From positions 432,136 through 496,135 of the forward strand of contig NZ_BMNG01000006.1 in assembly GCF_014646335.1 (NCBI RefSeq): a stretch of DNA of 64,000 nucleotides. The letters are read 5' to 3'. A program made the translations under genes and the position numbers. This stretch comes from Streptomyces lasiicapitis (GTDB lineage: Bacteria > Actinomycetota > Actinomycetes > Streptomycetales > Streptomycetaceae). Positions 62,928-64,000 of the stretch are shown piece after piece. Position 1 is the stretch's first letter. Each line of letters starts with the position of its first letter. Under the pieces are notes generated by a model. It worked only from the letters and a program-made list of their open reading frames with translations, did not search any database and was not told the origin of the DNA.

Positions 62928-64000
62928 CTACAGGCCGAGCTCGACCTCGAACTCGCCGGCCTCCAGGATGGCCTTGACCGTCGTCAGGTAGCGGGCGGCG
63001 TCGGCGCCGTCCACCAGACGGTGGTCGTAGGACAGCGTCAGGTACGTCATGTCCCGCACGGCGATGGTCTCGCCGAGATCGGGGTGGTTGATGACGACCG
63101 GGCGCTTGACGGTGGCACCGATGCCGAGGATGCCCACCTGGTTCGGCGGCACGATGATCGTGTCGAAGAGCGCGCCGCGCGAGCCGGTGTTGGAGATGGT
63201 GAAGGTCGCACCGGACAGCTCGTCCGGCGTGATCTTGCTGGCCCGGACCTTGTTGGCCAGGTCGGCGGTCGCCTTGGCGATACCGGCCAGGTTCAGGCCG
63301 CCGGCGCCCTTGATGACCGGCGTCATCAGACCCTTCTCGGAGTCCACGGCGATGCCGATGTTCTCCGAGTCGAAGTACGTGATGGTGCCCTCGTCCTCGT
63401 TGATGCGGGCGTTGACGACCGGGTGGGCCTTCAGCGCCTGCGCCGCCGCCTTGACGAAGAACGGCATCGGGGACAGCTTGACGCCCTCGCGGGCGGCGAA
63501 CGCGTCCTTGGCCTTGCCACGGAGCTTCATCAGCTTCGTGATGTCGACCTCGACCACGCTGGAGAGCTGCGCCTGGCCGTGCAGCGCCTTCATCATGTTG
63601 TCGCCGATGACCTTGCGCATGCGGGTCATCTTGACGGTCTGGCCGCGCAGCGGGGACGCCTCGATGACCGGAGCCTTCGAAGCGGCGGCGGCCGCGGGAG
63701 CGGCGGCCGGGGCGGCAGCGGCCGGAGCCGCGGCCTTCGCGGCCTCGGCGGCGGCGAGCACGTCCTGCTTGCGGATGCGGCCACCGACGCCGGTGCCCTT
63801 GACCGAGCCCAGGTCGACGCCGTTCTCCGAGGCGAGCTTGCGCACCAGCGGGGTGACGTACGCGCCGTCGTCGGCCGGGGTGACCGCGGCCGGGGCCGCA
63901 GGGGCGGCGGGAGCGACCGGAGCCGGAGCGGCCGGGGCGACGGGCGCCGCAGCCTTGACCGGAGCCGACGCGGGCGCGGCGGGCGCGGCCGGGGCGGCCG
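62928..64000 (-). CDS. sucB: 2-oxo acid dehydrogenase E2 acyltransferase (5' part cut by the window)
   Basis: The visible 357 codons end normally and run open to the window edge, so the N-terminal lipoyl domain(s) and start lie outside. Visible parts are a long Ala/Pro linker (residues from the edge), the E3/E1-binding segment VTPLVRKLASENGVDLGSVKGTGVGGRIRKQDVLAA, a second Ala/Pro linker and the catalytic acyltransferase domain. The domain contains NTGSRGALFDTIIVPPNQVG and the active-site LTLSYDHRLVDGADAARYL (catalytic His, Asp). By position this corresponds to SCO2181, annotated sucB in S. coelicolor; an acetyltransferase specificity cannot be excluded. Confidence 0.92.
   Translation of the reverse strand, partial: AAPAAPAAPASAPVKAAAPVAPAAPAPVAPAAPAAPAAVTPADDGAYVTPLVRKLASENGVDLGSVKGTGVGGRIRKQDVLAAAEAAKAAAPAAAAPAAAPAAAAASKAPVIEASPLRGQTVKMTRMRKVIGDNMMKALHGQAQLSSVVEVDITKLMKLRGKAKDAFAAREGVKLSPMPFFVKAAAQALKAHPVVNARINEDEGTITYFDSENIGIAVDSEKGLMTPVIKGAGGLNLAGIAKATADLANKVRASKITPDELSGATFTISNTGSRGALFDTIIVPPNQVGILGIGATVKRPVVINHPDLGETIAVRDMTYLTLSYDHRLVDGADAARYLTTVKAILEAGEFEVELGL

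Overview
The window is a stretch of chromosome from a Streptomyces species. GC is very high, third codon positions are almost all G or C, many starts are GTG, and ribosome sites are GGAGG-type. The gene content is typical of the genus: malR/aglA, glnRII/glnII, glnA, an RDD gene, a DUF4191 gene, lipA/lipB, aceE, a GntR gene and sucB. From memory this matches the conserved core interval around SCO2232 to SCO2181 of S. coelicolor, read in descending order; I could not run an alignment. I see no tRNA, rRNA, CRISPR array, prophage, intact insertion sequence or secondary-metabolite cluster.

Layout. Positions 0.2-3 kb hold a MalR-like LacI repressor and a GH13 alpha-glucosidase. Positions 3.3-8.4 kb hold a receiver/SpoIIE phosphatase, a small CHMI-type isomerase, a TetR regulator, an NAD(P)H:ferredoxin-type reductase and its PF10118 metal-dependent partner. 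Positions 8.4-12 kb hold a palindromic dispersed repeat, a sigma-factor-like membrane protein, a TPR gene with a decayed copy of its 3' end, and a MerR regulator. Positions 12-22 kb hold a secreted GH89 enzyme, a small exported protein, a DUF1996 protein with a Gln/Gly/Asp repeat, a two-component system and an MMPL exporter. Positions 22-26.3 kb are the glnRII-glnII nitrogen locus with a 45-codon ORF that gene callers may miss. Positions 26.5-32.5 kb hold DUF2252, an asparaginase, a second copy of the palindromic repeat, an exported HAD phosphatase, an AraC regulator and a VOC protein. Positions 32.5-35.8 kb are a cobalamin-riboswitch-controlled BtuFCD-type importer. Positions 36.4-40.1 kb are an accessory patch: small exported proteins, an SDR gene fragment, a divergent DJ-1 enzyme and GlxA-like regulator, and a monooxygenase. 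The patch is bounded by a 19-bp near-copy of the glnA 3' end. Positions 40.2-46 kb hold glnA, RDD, DUF4191, lipA and lipB. Positions 46-59 kb hold an NsdA-like regulator, a GH20 enzyme, an oxidoreductase, an epimerase, a GNAT protein, a second SpoIIE phosphatase, TetR plus SDR, DUF4240, another SDR and a WYL regulator. Positions 59-64 kb hold aceE, a GntR regulator and the 3' part of an E2 acyltransferase gene.

How the genes work together. Nitrogen assimilation is the clearest theme: both glutamine synthetases have a GlnR-box-like array of four pentamers at exactly 11-nt steps, and an OmpR-type regulator sits beside glnII. Lipoate synthesis (lipA, lipB) lies within 20 kb of two enzymes of lipoate-dependent oxo-acid dehydrogenation (aceE and the E2). 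Secreted GlcNAc-releasing hydrolases (GH89, GH20) and the alpha-glucosidase feed carbon uptake. I found no convincing new multi-gene system. The best leads are the glnA-tail repeat bounding the accessory patch, the small ORF in the glnII locus, the two-copy palindromic element, the GH20 enzyme with an altered catalytic pair, and the sigma-like membrane protein.
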